Shown in pieces: positions 15,906-23,411 of a stretch of DNA of 53,694 bases; position 1 is the first letter of the stretch, and every line of letters starts with the position of its first letter. A model generated the notes under the pieces. It worked only from the letters and a program-made list of their open reading frames with translations, did not search any database and was not told where the DNA came from. The stretch lies in assembly GCA_018675995.1 (NCBI GenBank), contig JABGWZ010000102.1:1-53694 (forward strand), written 5' to 3'. Both the position numbers and the translations under genes were made by a program. The DNA is from Opitutia bacterium. Lineage in GTDB: Bacteria > Verrucomicrobiota > Verrucomicrobiia > Opitutales > Seribacteraceae.

Positions 15906-18839
15906 ATGCCTTACCGAACCACACTCCAAACTTTGAGGATTGTTTCTACCCTTGCCGCTATATTTTCATTTTCCTGCTCCCATAAAAGTAATGATTCAAT
16001 TTCCGATTTAAACTCGAGCCATTCATCATCTTCCATGCAAGTTATAAAACACACCCTAGATAACGGATTGACCGTTTTCCTTAGCCCGAATCATGAAACT
16101 CCCCGCTTTTACGCGGAGATAATAACCCGTGCCGGGAGCAAACATGATCCAAAAACCAACACCGGACTGGCTCATTACCTTGAGCACCTTTTATTCAAAG
16201 GAACTAAGTCTTTTGGTACCGTCGATTTCGAGAAAGAAAAACCGCTTTTGGACAAAATTTCCAACCTTTATGAGCAGAGATCTTCCGAAGAAAATGAAAC
16301 AAAGCGGGACGAGATATATGCGAAAATAAACGAAACATCTATCCAAGCATCTAAATTTGCAGTACCCAATGAAATGGACCGGGCATACGGTAATATTGGC
16401 GGGAAAGGTATAAATGCTCATACATGGCATGAAGAAACCGTCTACAAGGTCGATTTACCTGCAAACCGCTTGGTACATTGGGCAAAAATTGAAAGTGAAC
16501 GTTTTGCGAATCCAGTATTCAGGTTGTTTCATACTGAACTTGAAACCGTCTATGAAGAAAAAAATAGATCGATTGATAATAAAGACAGGTTGCTCCACCG
16601 AGTGGTCAATGAACTCCTTTTTAAAGTTCATCCTTATGGCCAACAATCAACACTTGGTTCAATTGAGCACCTAAAAAACCCTTCAATCAAAGCAATCGAA
16701 GAATTTTACAACACTCATTATGTGCCGGAAAATATGGCGATCTGTATTTCCGGAGACATTGATCCGGAAGAAACAATCAAGGTTATCGAAGAATATTTTT
16801 CTTCCTGGAAATCAGATTCCCCCCTGAGATCAGAACCAAAATGGGAAGAAAAACCTCTCAATGGCCGGGAATTTGTTCAAGTTCAGTATCTTGGTGAAGA
16901 GCAAGTTCTGCTGGGCTTCCGGACAGCACCCCGCCATCACAAAGATTATCATACACTCAGGTTACTGGATATGATAATTGATAATTCGGTTGCTGGGTTA
17001 ATTAACCTCGACCTCGTTGAAAAACAGAAAGTTCGGGCTGCGGGTTGCTTCCCACAAAATTACAACGATCATGGCATACATTTTTTCTACGGAATCCCTA
17101 AAGATGGGCAATCTCTTGAAGATGTCGAAAAACTACTCATCGCACAAATTGAACGCGTAAAGAAAGGTGAATTTGAGGACTGGGTTATACCTGCAGTCAT
17201 TACCGACTTTAAAAAACAAGAGAAAGAAAACCGAGAAAACAATGCTAAACGCGTAGAATTAATGCGGGATACTTTTCTATCTTTTGTAGACTGGGATACA
17301 ACAAATCGCGAGATAGAGGAATTAGAGAAATTAACGAAAGAAGATATTGTTCGCGTAGCTAATTTCTACTACGGCGAAAACTATGTGGTTGGTTTTCGAA
17401 TCGACGCACAGCATAAACTACCGAGTATCGAAAAACCAGAAATTGATCCTCTGCAAATAGATCCGGATAAATCATCCGCTTTCATGAAAGAAGTTGATTC
17501 CATATCCTTCAATCCTTTTCAACCTAAATTTATTTTAGAAAATGAAAATTTTGTTACCAAACAAATTTCCTCAAATGTTTCTTTAATTCATGTCAAAAAT
17601 CCATTAAATGACCTTTTCACCCTTGAACTAAGGATGGATAAAGGTTCAAGGCATGACCCGATGTTACCCTATGCAAAAAGAATGCTCGACCGAGCAGGTG
17701 CGGGAGAAATTTCTTCTAACGACCTAAAAATTGAATGGTATAAACTCGGGACAGACTTTGCATTTGCTGTCCGAGAACAGATGAGTTCCCTTATCCTGAG
17801 TGGTTTAGATGAAAACTTCGAATCCTCTCTCAAGCTTGGCCGAAATCTAATAGAAAATCCGAACATATCGGATCAAACCTGGGGAGAAACTAAAAATATA
17901 ATTATCTCAGAGCGAGATGATGAGGAAAAAGACCCGCGAGCAATTAGTAACGCGCTCGCACACTTCCATCGCTATGGCAAAAGATCGAGGTATTTAGAGC
18001 GGCCGAGTGACTCTGATTTAAATTCTACCACCGTTCAAGAGTTATCTTCCATGCTCTCTGAATTACTTCAGGTAAGAAGAACCGTTCTTTATTACGGACC
18101 TAAGTCACCGGAGGAAGTAATGGAGGCAATCAGCAAGGGTTTTATCGGGAACCTCGACAGTAAAAATCAAACGGAGCCGTTTGAGACTCTTCGTTCGCAC
18201 AAGGCCGCTCAAAATCAAATTTACTTTTTTGAAAAAGAAATGGCACAGGCTCAAGTCCGACTCGAATTCGCTGCTGGGACTTATGACGAGAAAGAAATGC
18301 CTGCTATCCAAATCTTCAATGAGTATTTTGGAGGAGGAATGGCAGGACTTGTATTTCAGGAGCTTAGGGAAGCTAGGGCATTAGCATATTCAGCTTGGGC
18401 AAATTACTTTACTGCTTCCCATCCTGATGAGGAAAACATTCTCGTCGGCTCAATTGGCTGCCAGGCTGATAAAACAATTGAAGCTGTACATGCATTCATG
18501 GATCTTTTGGAAAATATGCCCCTAAACCATACTCGATGGGAATCGACACATTCCTCTATTCTAAGTAGTTACAGAACAAACCCTATTCCTTTCCGAAGTA
18601 CTGGCGGATATGTCTATGATATGAAGATTTTAGGACTTGATAAAGACCCAAGGGAAAATCGCTTTGACATTCTTAAAGGTGCGACAAGTAAAACGTTAAA
18701 GGAGTTTTATGAGCAAACGATTAAACCTAAAGCTAAACTTCTCTCAATTGTGGGAGATTCGACTAAAATCGACCTGGCAGAACTTGAAAAAATTGGCCCT
18801 GTTACTCAAATTAAGTCTGAACAGCTGTTTAATCGCTAA
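15906..18839 (+). CDS. M16 family zinc metallopeptidase, lipoprotein
   Basis: This 977-residue peptidase has two M16 halves. The signal ends in FSFSC (Cys24), a lipobox-like site, so it is probably an envelope lipoprotein. The inverted zinc motif HYLEH (His90, Glu93, His94) in LAHYLEHLLFKGT is intact, followed by the helix TELETVYEEKNRS that supplies the third ligand. An inserted segment between residues about 110 and 150 contains a charged helix, as in pitrilysin-like M16A/B enzymes. The C-terminal half (EMAQAQVRLEFAAGTYDEKE, then FGGGMAGLVFQELREARALA) lacks a second HxxEH, the usual non-catalytic repeat that closes the chamber. It overlaps the end of the convergent 138-residue gene by 11 bp. 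Confidence 0.95.
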   Translation: MPYRTTLQTLRIVSTLAAIFSFSCSHKSNDSISDLNSSHSSSSMQVIKHTLDNGLTVFLSPNHETPRFYAEIITRAGSKHDPKTNTGLAHYLEHLLFKGTKSFGTVDFEKEKPLLDKISNLYEQRSSEENETKRDEIYAKINETSIQASKFAVPNEMDRAYGNIGGKGINAHTWHEETVYKVDLPANRLVHWAKIESERFANPVFRLFHTELETVYEEKNRSIDNKDRLLHRVVNELLFKVHPYGQQSTLGSIEHLKNPSIKAIEEFYNTHYVPENMAICISGDIDPEETIKVIEEYFSSWKSDSPLRSEPKWEEKPLNGREFVQVQYLGEEQVLLGFRTAPRHHKDYHTLRLLDMIIDNSVAGLINLDLVEKQKVRAAGCFPQNYNDHGIHFFYGIPKDGQSLEDVEKLLIAQIERVKKGEFEDWVIPAVITDFKKQEKENRENNAKRVELMRDTFLSFVDWDTTNREIEELEKLTKEDIVRVANFYYGENYVVGFRIDAQHKLPSIEKPEIDPLQIDPDKSSAFMKEVDSISFNPFQPKFILENENFVTKQISSNVSLIHVKNPLNDLFTLELRMDKGSRHDPMLPYAKRMLDRAGAGEISSNDLKIEWYKLGTDFAFAVREQMSSLILSGLDENFESSLKLGRNLIENPNISDQTWGETKNIIISERDDEEKDPRAISNALAHFHRYGKRSRYLERPSDSDLNSTTVQELSSMLSELLQVRRTVLYYGPKSPEEVMEAISKGFIGNLDSKNQTEPFETLRSHKAAQNQIYFFEKEMAQAQVRLEFAAGTYDEKEMPAIQIFNEYFGGGMAGLVFQELREARALAYSAWANYFTASHPDEENILVGSIGCQADKTIEAVHAFMDLLENMPLNHTRWESTHSSILSSYRTNPIPFRSTGGYVYDMKILGLDKDPRENRFDILKGATSKTLKEFYEQTIKPKAKLLSIVGDSTKIDLAELEKIGPVTQIKSEQLFNR

Positions 18840-19245
18840 GAGGGTTCTGGTGTGCTCCACGGGTTGAGGAAAAACCTCCGTCTAATGGCTTGTTATCAGG
18901 TATAGAAAGAACATTACGAAAAAAACTGAACACTTTTTCGCACTCTTTTTCTCGCGCTGTAGCATCTTTTAATCGCAATACAATCCTTTGCTCAACTCCT
19001 GTCTGAATTTCAGTAAGCGTACAATTACAAGTCGACTTTCCATTGCTTGTGGAAATTTCCACGACATCGATGCACCCCATTGGAATACAACCCAATTCAT
19101 CTCCATCGACTTCCATACGCAGAGAAACTCTTTTTTGGGCAAAATTAAACATACGCGTATAGTTAATGCGTAGACCAGCTTGATTTTCCACCATGGACTC
19201 CAGCCCAGACCGTAAAATTTTAAGGATTTCAATAGATCGTTCCAT
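18829..19245 (-). CDS. Hypothetical protein (138 aa)
   Basis: No family is recognised. The protein starts with an amphipathic helix (MERSIEILKILRSGLESMVE), continues as alternating strands (RVSLRMEVDGDELGCIPMGC, VDVVEI-like and TCNCTLTEIQTG) and has four cysteines in its middle third. The C-terminal 20 residues are disordered-looking (GGFSSTRGAHQNPLSD). Its last codons overlap the end of the M16 gene. The frame is open across its whole length and the opposite frames are shorter, so it is probably real, but the alternative is a chance frame. Confidence 0.5.
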   Translation of the reverse strand: MERSIEILKILRSGLESMVENQAGLRINYTRMFNFAQKRVSLRMEVDGDELGCIPMGCIDVVEISTSNGKSTCNCTLTEIQTGVEQRIVLRLKDATAREKECEKVFSFFRNVLSIPDNKPLDGGFSSTRGAHQNPLSD

Positions 19246-19321
19246 TTGAACCGTGCAATCTCGCTTAAATCAGGATAAATAGGCAATAGGAAATTTAAAT
19301 TATTCTAAAATAAATAGTAGC

Positions 19322-19582
19322 TTGAAAAAACTGTCGGGGAAAAAAATAAAAGAAGACCCACTTTATCAAGAATGCCTTGAAAAGGCGGAAGGAAATGAAA
19401 TAAGAGCATTGGCAATCTACCGTTATCGCACATCAGATCAGCAAAAAACGATTGGCGAAGATCTCGATCAAAAAGAAAAATGGCCCATGCTTGCTCCACT
19501 CATCATACTTTATTCTCTCGGAACGATTGGCGTTCTAGCACTCGTTTTTGGTTTTCTAGCAAGCCGTTTGAACTGGTGGTAA
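19322..19582 (+). CDS. Small one-TM membrane protein (86 aa), unknown
   Basis: This starts at TTG, the only usable start. A 50-residue charged N-terminal part includes a helix-like EDPLYQECLEKAEGNEIRAL, a motif of acidic and aromatic residues, and YRYRTSDQQ. It is followed by one strongly hydrophobic stretch (LAPLIILYSLGTIGVLALVF) and a short FLASRLNWW tail. The layout suggests a type II or tail-anchored inner-membrane protein. No family is recognised. It is divergent from the 138-residue gene (76 bp gap). The start codon and lack of a ribosome-binding site leave some doubt. Confidence 0.5.
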   Translation: MKKLSGKKIKEDPLYQECLEKAEGNEIRALAIYRYRTSDQQKTIGEDLDQKEKWPMLAPLIILYSLGTIGVLALVFGFLASRLNWW

Positions 19583-20038
19583 AATATCAATTTACAAACC
19601 CTTATCCTCTTATTTTCTGCTAAAGATTCATAATTTCTGGCAGTCATCGAATAAGAGATTTTTGGAAGGGTAATTATCGGTAGTTTGAAGCTACAGAGAT
19701 TCAGATCTTATCCACGCACCAGCAGAAGAATAATTCGAGCTAAAATATCAAGGTTTTCAATCTGAGTTATGTTTTAAAAATCAAAAATTGAACTAATATA
19801 GCCAAGTATAAGAAAGTAGTAATTGTTAGCTTTTCTACCAAACATAATTAAAAAAATTTAAATCCTGAGATTTTATTAATCCAATTTTTTAATTAAATAT
19901 TTGAATATATATCCTATATTTAGGTCTTCAAAAATTTTTGTAAGTTAAAATACACTACGTCTTTTAATATAGAAACCATTGAGAATATGTTAGGTTTTTT
20001 AACTTGCATTGATATTATTTATCGAACCTAATTATCTT
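19583..20038. other. AT-rich intergenic region upstream of HTH gene
   Basis: These 456 bases have no convincing gene and are clearly more AT-rich than the flanks, especially 19840-20000 with runs such as TTTTTTAATTAAATATTTG. TAGGTT at 19991-19996 is mirrored by AACCTA at 20025-20030, just ahead of the ATG of the HTH gene, and could be an autoregulatory site. I see no hairpin strong enough to call a terminator. Confidence 0.4.
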
Positions 20039-20620
20039 ATGAATTTCTTTTCCGAATACCTGAACACACTCGTTCGTAATCATCCGGACAGTATCTCTAG
20101 GATAGCACATAATGCAGAACTGAGCCGTCCATCGTTTTATGATTTGATCAATGGTAAAAACCTTCCCCGGAAATCAACTTTAACTAGGATAAGCACTGCA
20201 CTTTCATTATCTGAAAGTGCAGGAAAAAAACTTGGGGATTTAAACGAAGCAGAACGGTTGCGCACATCACGCAAAGAACAGAAGTTTTATTATAAAGAGA
20301 AAAAACATCTTGTTTCTGAAATGAGTACCAAACTACTCGCCAAAGGAAATGAAATCTCACGCCCTAAAGGACCTAATCAAGCAGACTTAATACTCCGTCA
20401 AAATACTCACCGATTTCCAATTCTCATTTGCCCTTCCATTCTCGACCCCTCCATAATACTAGGACGATTACTCACATACATGTTTAACCTTTCAGCATCC
20501 AAAGGTTATCTTTGTACTCCTGATATCAAATCATTGGATAAAAAAAACATTCAACTCTTTATTTCACATAGAATAAAAGTTTTATCCGTCAAAGGCCTAC
20601 TCAGAGAATTTAACTTATAG
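20039..20620 (+). CDS. HTH protein with degenerate nuclease-like C-terminal domain
   Basis: The ATG at 20039 gives 193 residues; an upstream TTG would add ten. Residues 10-55 form a helix-turn-helix of the XRE/Cro kind (SISRIAHNAELSRPSFYDLI, NGKNLPRKSTLTRISTALSL). A basic linker follows (SRKEQKFYYKEKKH). The C-terminal half, QADLILRQ, RFPILICPSI, LGRLLTYMFNLSASKGYLCT and PDIKS, has the strand and helix pattern of PD-(D/E)XK folds. ICPS stands where E-x-K would be expected, so it is probably not a nuclease. It may be a transcription regulator with a binding domain. It is isolated, with long empty DNA on both sides, which fits a mobile or recently gained gene. Confidence 0.6.
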   Translation: MNFFSEYLNTLVRNHPDSISRIAHNAELSRPSFYDLINGKNLPRKSTLTRISTALSLSESAGKKLGDLNEAERLRTSRKEQKFYYKEKKHLVSEMSTKLLAKGNEISRPKGPNQADLILRQNTHRFPILICPSILDPSIILGRLLTYMFNLSASKGYLCTPDIKSLDKKNIQLFISHRIKVLSVKGLLREFNL

Positions 20621-21475
20621 AACCAAGCTGCGCAATATCTTAAATCACTGTATATCATGCTCTTAAAATTCAATTAAATATATTACCCTCCCCTACCCTA
20701 CTGATCAGAAATTAAAACTTTCAATTTATAAACTATAATTTCAAATAAATCGTGTTTCAAGGGCACGCATTGAAAATTAGCTAATCTTGGTTAGTTATAA
20801 CGATTTATCGACTTCCTTTTTCTGCTACTTTGATAGTCTTTTCAATTTCTTCAAGAAGGAAGACTTTTAGGTTCACGGGACCAATATTCAGAATTTTAAA
20901 GTTCCAAAGGCAAAGTACCATTATAATCTATTTTTTAAAGAGTACGGAGAATGTCCACTAATGAAAGGACTCCATATCCGGGCAAAACTCGGATTTTATC
21001 ATCATATTTTGCGGGTGGCTCAACCCCCCTTCGGGTAATATGGGAATTGAAAAATAGTTACGAAGTCACCATGGAGATAATTAAAATTCTTGAGATTGGA
21101 CCACCCAAAAACATATAGAAAGTATCGGCTATAATTTGTGCTTTTTGATGATTTACACCAAAGGCTACCTCCGTTACCTCTGCAATGGTTGAAAGAGGCT
21201 GAAAAAAACTTAATGAAAACAACTCCTGCTCCTTTTATTCCGTATTCTCCAATCGCCATATCTAAAATTTCAGACATGACAGCAGACTATGAAATCATGG
21301 AAGGGTTGAAATCCACAGTTTCTCAGAATAATAAAAGTTCTCCTATTCCATAAGTAATATTGCCCGATCTAATACAATAAAAGATCTGAACTGGGTTACC
21401 TTATTTTTTGTGCTTGATAAAAAAATGGCTTAAACAAATCAGACATTTAGTAATCAACACTTCATACCTTGTTTG
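20621..21475. other. Long region without a convincing gene
   Basis: About 855 bases between the HTH gene and the tRNA-Lys promoter. Two opposed open frames of 71-85 codons overlap at 21020-21353. Neither has a recognisable fold, a start context or a neighbour-like composition. A short frame from ATG 20951 to the stop at 21118 (55 codons) is preceded by GGAG at too close a spacing. Small dyads occur, such as ATCCG...CGGAT near 20980. Remnants of a decayed gene are possible but cannot be shown from one sequence. Confidence 0.35.
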
Positions 21476-21502
21476 TTGACGAACCCGCTCATCTTCTATA
21501 AC
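21476..21502 (+). promoter_or_regulatory. Candidate sigma70-type promoter for tRNA-Lys
   Basis: TTGACG at 21476-21481 and TATAAC at 21497-21502 are good -35 and -10 hexamers with a 15-base spacer, slightly short. The expected start near 21508-21510 is about a dozen bases before the tRNA. Position and match support it as the tRNA promoter. Confidence 0.5.
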
Positions 21503-21520
21503 AGTAATAGCCTTTAAAGT

Positions 21521-21596
21521 GGGTCGGTAGCTCAATCGGTAGAGCAGTGGCCTTTTAAGCCATTGGTTCCGGGTTCGAGTCCCGGCCGGCCTACCA
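21521..21596 (+). tRNA. tRNA-Lys (anticodon TTT)
   Basis: This is a full 76-base cloverleaf with encoded CCA. Acceptor GGGTCGG pairs with CCGGCCT, D stem GCTC/GAGC, anticodon stem GTGGC/GCCAT with loop CTTTTAA (anticodon TTT at 34-36), and T stem CCGGG/CCCGG with TTCGAGT loop. The first acceptor pair is a G1-U72 wobble, uncommon for elongator tRNAs. The last six bases (CTACCA) overlap the end of the opposite-strand synthetase gene, whose stop codon TAG is the complement of CTA at 21591-21593. Confidence 0.95.
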
Positions 21597-23153
21597 CTCT
21601 AATTCTTTTTCTAGTTTAAAGATATCAGTCTTACCAGATGGGAGTACTGGAATCTCTTTAATTTTTTTCATCTTTTTCGGAATCCAAAGATTAGGAATTC
21701 CTTTGAGAGTCAAATTTTTTCGTAATTCCGAAAAATTTATTTCCTTATCGATAACCAAAATAAGTTGTTCGCCCTTACTTTCATCTGGCTGTCCAATGAT
21801 GACCAAACCGAAATCTTCATCTCTGTTTGGATCAAGTAACTTCCTAACCTCATCTTCAACCGTTCCATGAGGTACCATTTCTCCTCCAATTTTCGAAAAA
21901 CGAGATAATCGCCCTTCTATATAGAGAAAGCCTTCATTGTCGATATAACCCAAATCTCCGGTAATAAACCATCCGTCATCAGTGAGAACTTCATTTGTTT
22001 TTTGAATTTCATCTAGGTAACCGTTAAAAATATTAGGACCTCGGAAACATAAGAGTCCAGATTCTCCCTGAGATTGCTCACAATTGGTCTCTGGGTGAAT
22101 AGTTTTACATTCAATCGAAGTAAACAATTTACCAACTGAACCTTTCCTCGAACCTTTCCCAGGTAAATTAAAACTTATACCTGGTGATGTTTCAGTTAAG
22201 CCATACCCTTCCAAATAAGCGCAATTGGCAAATTCCTCCCACTTTTCTTTAAATGAATCTGGACTTTTTTCTGCACCTGCTACGACATAGCGAAGGGAAA
22301 TAAAATCGTCTTTTTTTGCACGGTTCAAAAAGCCGCGTAGAAATGTTGGTGTACCCAAAAGAAAAGTTATCTTCTCATTTCTGATTGCCTGTAAACCAAT
22401 TTTCACATCAAGAGGTGAAGGAACTGTAACTATTGGAATATCATAAAGAATAGGAAAGCAGGTAGCCACAGTGAAACCAAAGCTGTGGAAAAGAGGTAGA
22501 TTTGCCAAAATCTTCGCTTCACGATCAAAAAGGTTTAACCGTTCGATCTGCTGGCAATTCGAAAGGATATTGGCATGAGTAAGAACCACTCCTTTTGGCT
22601 CCCCTGAGCTTCCACTGGTAAAAAGAAGCGTTGCTTCCTGTTGAGTAACCCTTACTGGAATTTGCAGAAAATATGCAGAAATCTTTGCAGGCAGAATAAG
22701 CAGAATAAACTCTAAGATTAAACGGTGAGGGCTTTTAACCAAACCTTTCAACCATGAAGAAATTTCAAAAATATCTTTTGTCCATGGAAATTCTGGAAAC
22801 TTCTCCATCATTTTTCCAGCAGTTACAATCGTTGTAATTCCAGCTTTCTCGATAAGCTGTCTGGCAACTTTATTACCAAGGGAAAAATTAAGGTTTACCG
22901 GAACCTTACCAGAAAAAAAAATCGCTAAATTTGCAATAGTTCCTGCCAATCCAGGGGGAAGGACAACACCTACTCTCTTGGAATTAACTTTGTTTCTTAA
23001 GTGTAAACCAAGTTTTACAGATAGAAGTAGTAGTTTATTCCGCTCACAAAAAAAAGGTTTCGGCAACCCGTAATCAACCAAAGGTAATATCTTTGATTTT
23101 TTTCTAAGTGCCAAAAAGAAGGCATGGGCTAAGTGCTCAGAATTTTTTTTCAT
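21591..23153 (-). CDS. AMP-binding acyl-CoA/acyl-ACP synthetase family protein
   Basis: This 520-residue ANL-superfamily adenylating enzyme activates a carboxylic acid, probably a fatty acid, with ATP. The P-loop-like A3 motif LLFTSGSSGEPKG is at 176-188, followed by the YGLTETSP motif near residue 317, ITGDLGYIDNEGFLYIEGR (A7/A8) and the C-terminal PSGKTD lysine. The N-terminal PLVDYG region and the hydrophobic IFFSGKVPVNLNFSLGN segment resemble the synthetase half of Aas (acyl-ACP synthetase). No acyltransferase half is fused or adjacent. It stands alone on the minus strand, with its stop inside tRNA-Lys. Substrate and acceptor (CoA or ACP) are not determined. Confidence 0.87.
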   Translation of the reverse strand: MKKNSEHLAHAFFLALRKKSKILPLVDYGLPKPFFCERNKLLLLSVKLGLHLRNKVNSKRVGVVLPPGLAGTIANLAIFFSGKVPVNLNFSLGNKVARQLIEKAGITTIVTAGKMMEKFPEFPWTKDIFEISSWLKGLVKSPHRLILEFILLILPAKISAYFLQIPVRVTQQEATLLFTSGSSGEPKGVVLTHANILSNCQQIERLNLFDREAKILANLPLFHSFGFTVATCFPILYDIPIVTVPSPLDVKIGLQAIRNEKITFLLGTPTFLRGFLNRAKKDDFISLRYVVAGAEKSPDSFKEKWEEFANCAYLEGYGLTETSPGISFNLPGKGSRKGSVGKLFTSIECKTIHPETNCEQSQGESGLLCFRGPNIFNGYLDEIQKTNEVLTDDGWFITGDLGYIDNEGFLYIEGRLSRFSKIGGEMVPHGTVEDEVRKLLDPNRDEDFGLVIIGQPDESKGEQLILVIDKEINFSELRKNLTLKGIPNLWIPKKMKKIKEIPVLPSGKTDIFKLEKELEW

Positions 23154-23291
23154 TCGTTAAAATTTCAATTTTAAACGATCGCCTTTGTGGTTGCCATAAA
23201 AACCTTGAACAAGATAATAAAAAAATGAATCGTTTCTCTAATATACATTGTTATAAAGGAGCCAGCTTACAAAAATCCATTCGAATTTCGT

Positions 23292-23332
23292 AGCCCGCTT
23301 CTCGGGATATTTGTCTGTTCGAGAATCGGGCT
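23292..23332. promoter_or_regulatory. Hairpin in the cimA leader region
   Basis: AGCCCG-C-TTCTCG (23292-23304) pairs with CGAGAA-T-CGGGCT (23320-23332): 12 pairs around one C/T mismatch, with a 15-base loop. A shorter alternative, CCCG-CTTCT-CGGG (23294-23306), uses the left arm, so two competing structures are possible. It lies 80 bases before the cimA GTG and has no T-run. It could be a leader regulatory element or the 3' hairpin of an unseen transcript. The rest of 23154-23411 shows nothing further. Confidence 0.45.
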
Positions 23333-23411
23333 GTTAAACATTCTGTTACCCATTATTTTATCCTGAGTAACAAATAAAAAATAATCTCAATCCTTTCAAT
23401 TTATATTTACC

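Noticed and set aside
21020-21353. Two opposed open frames of 85 and 71 codons
   Set aside because: They overlap each other, show no known fold and no start context; kept only as part of the gene-poor region.
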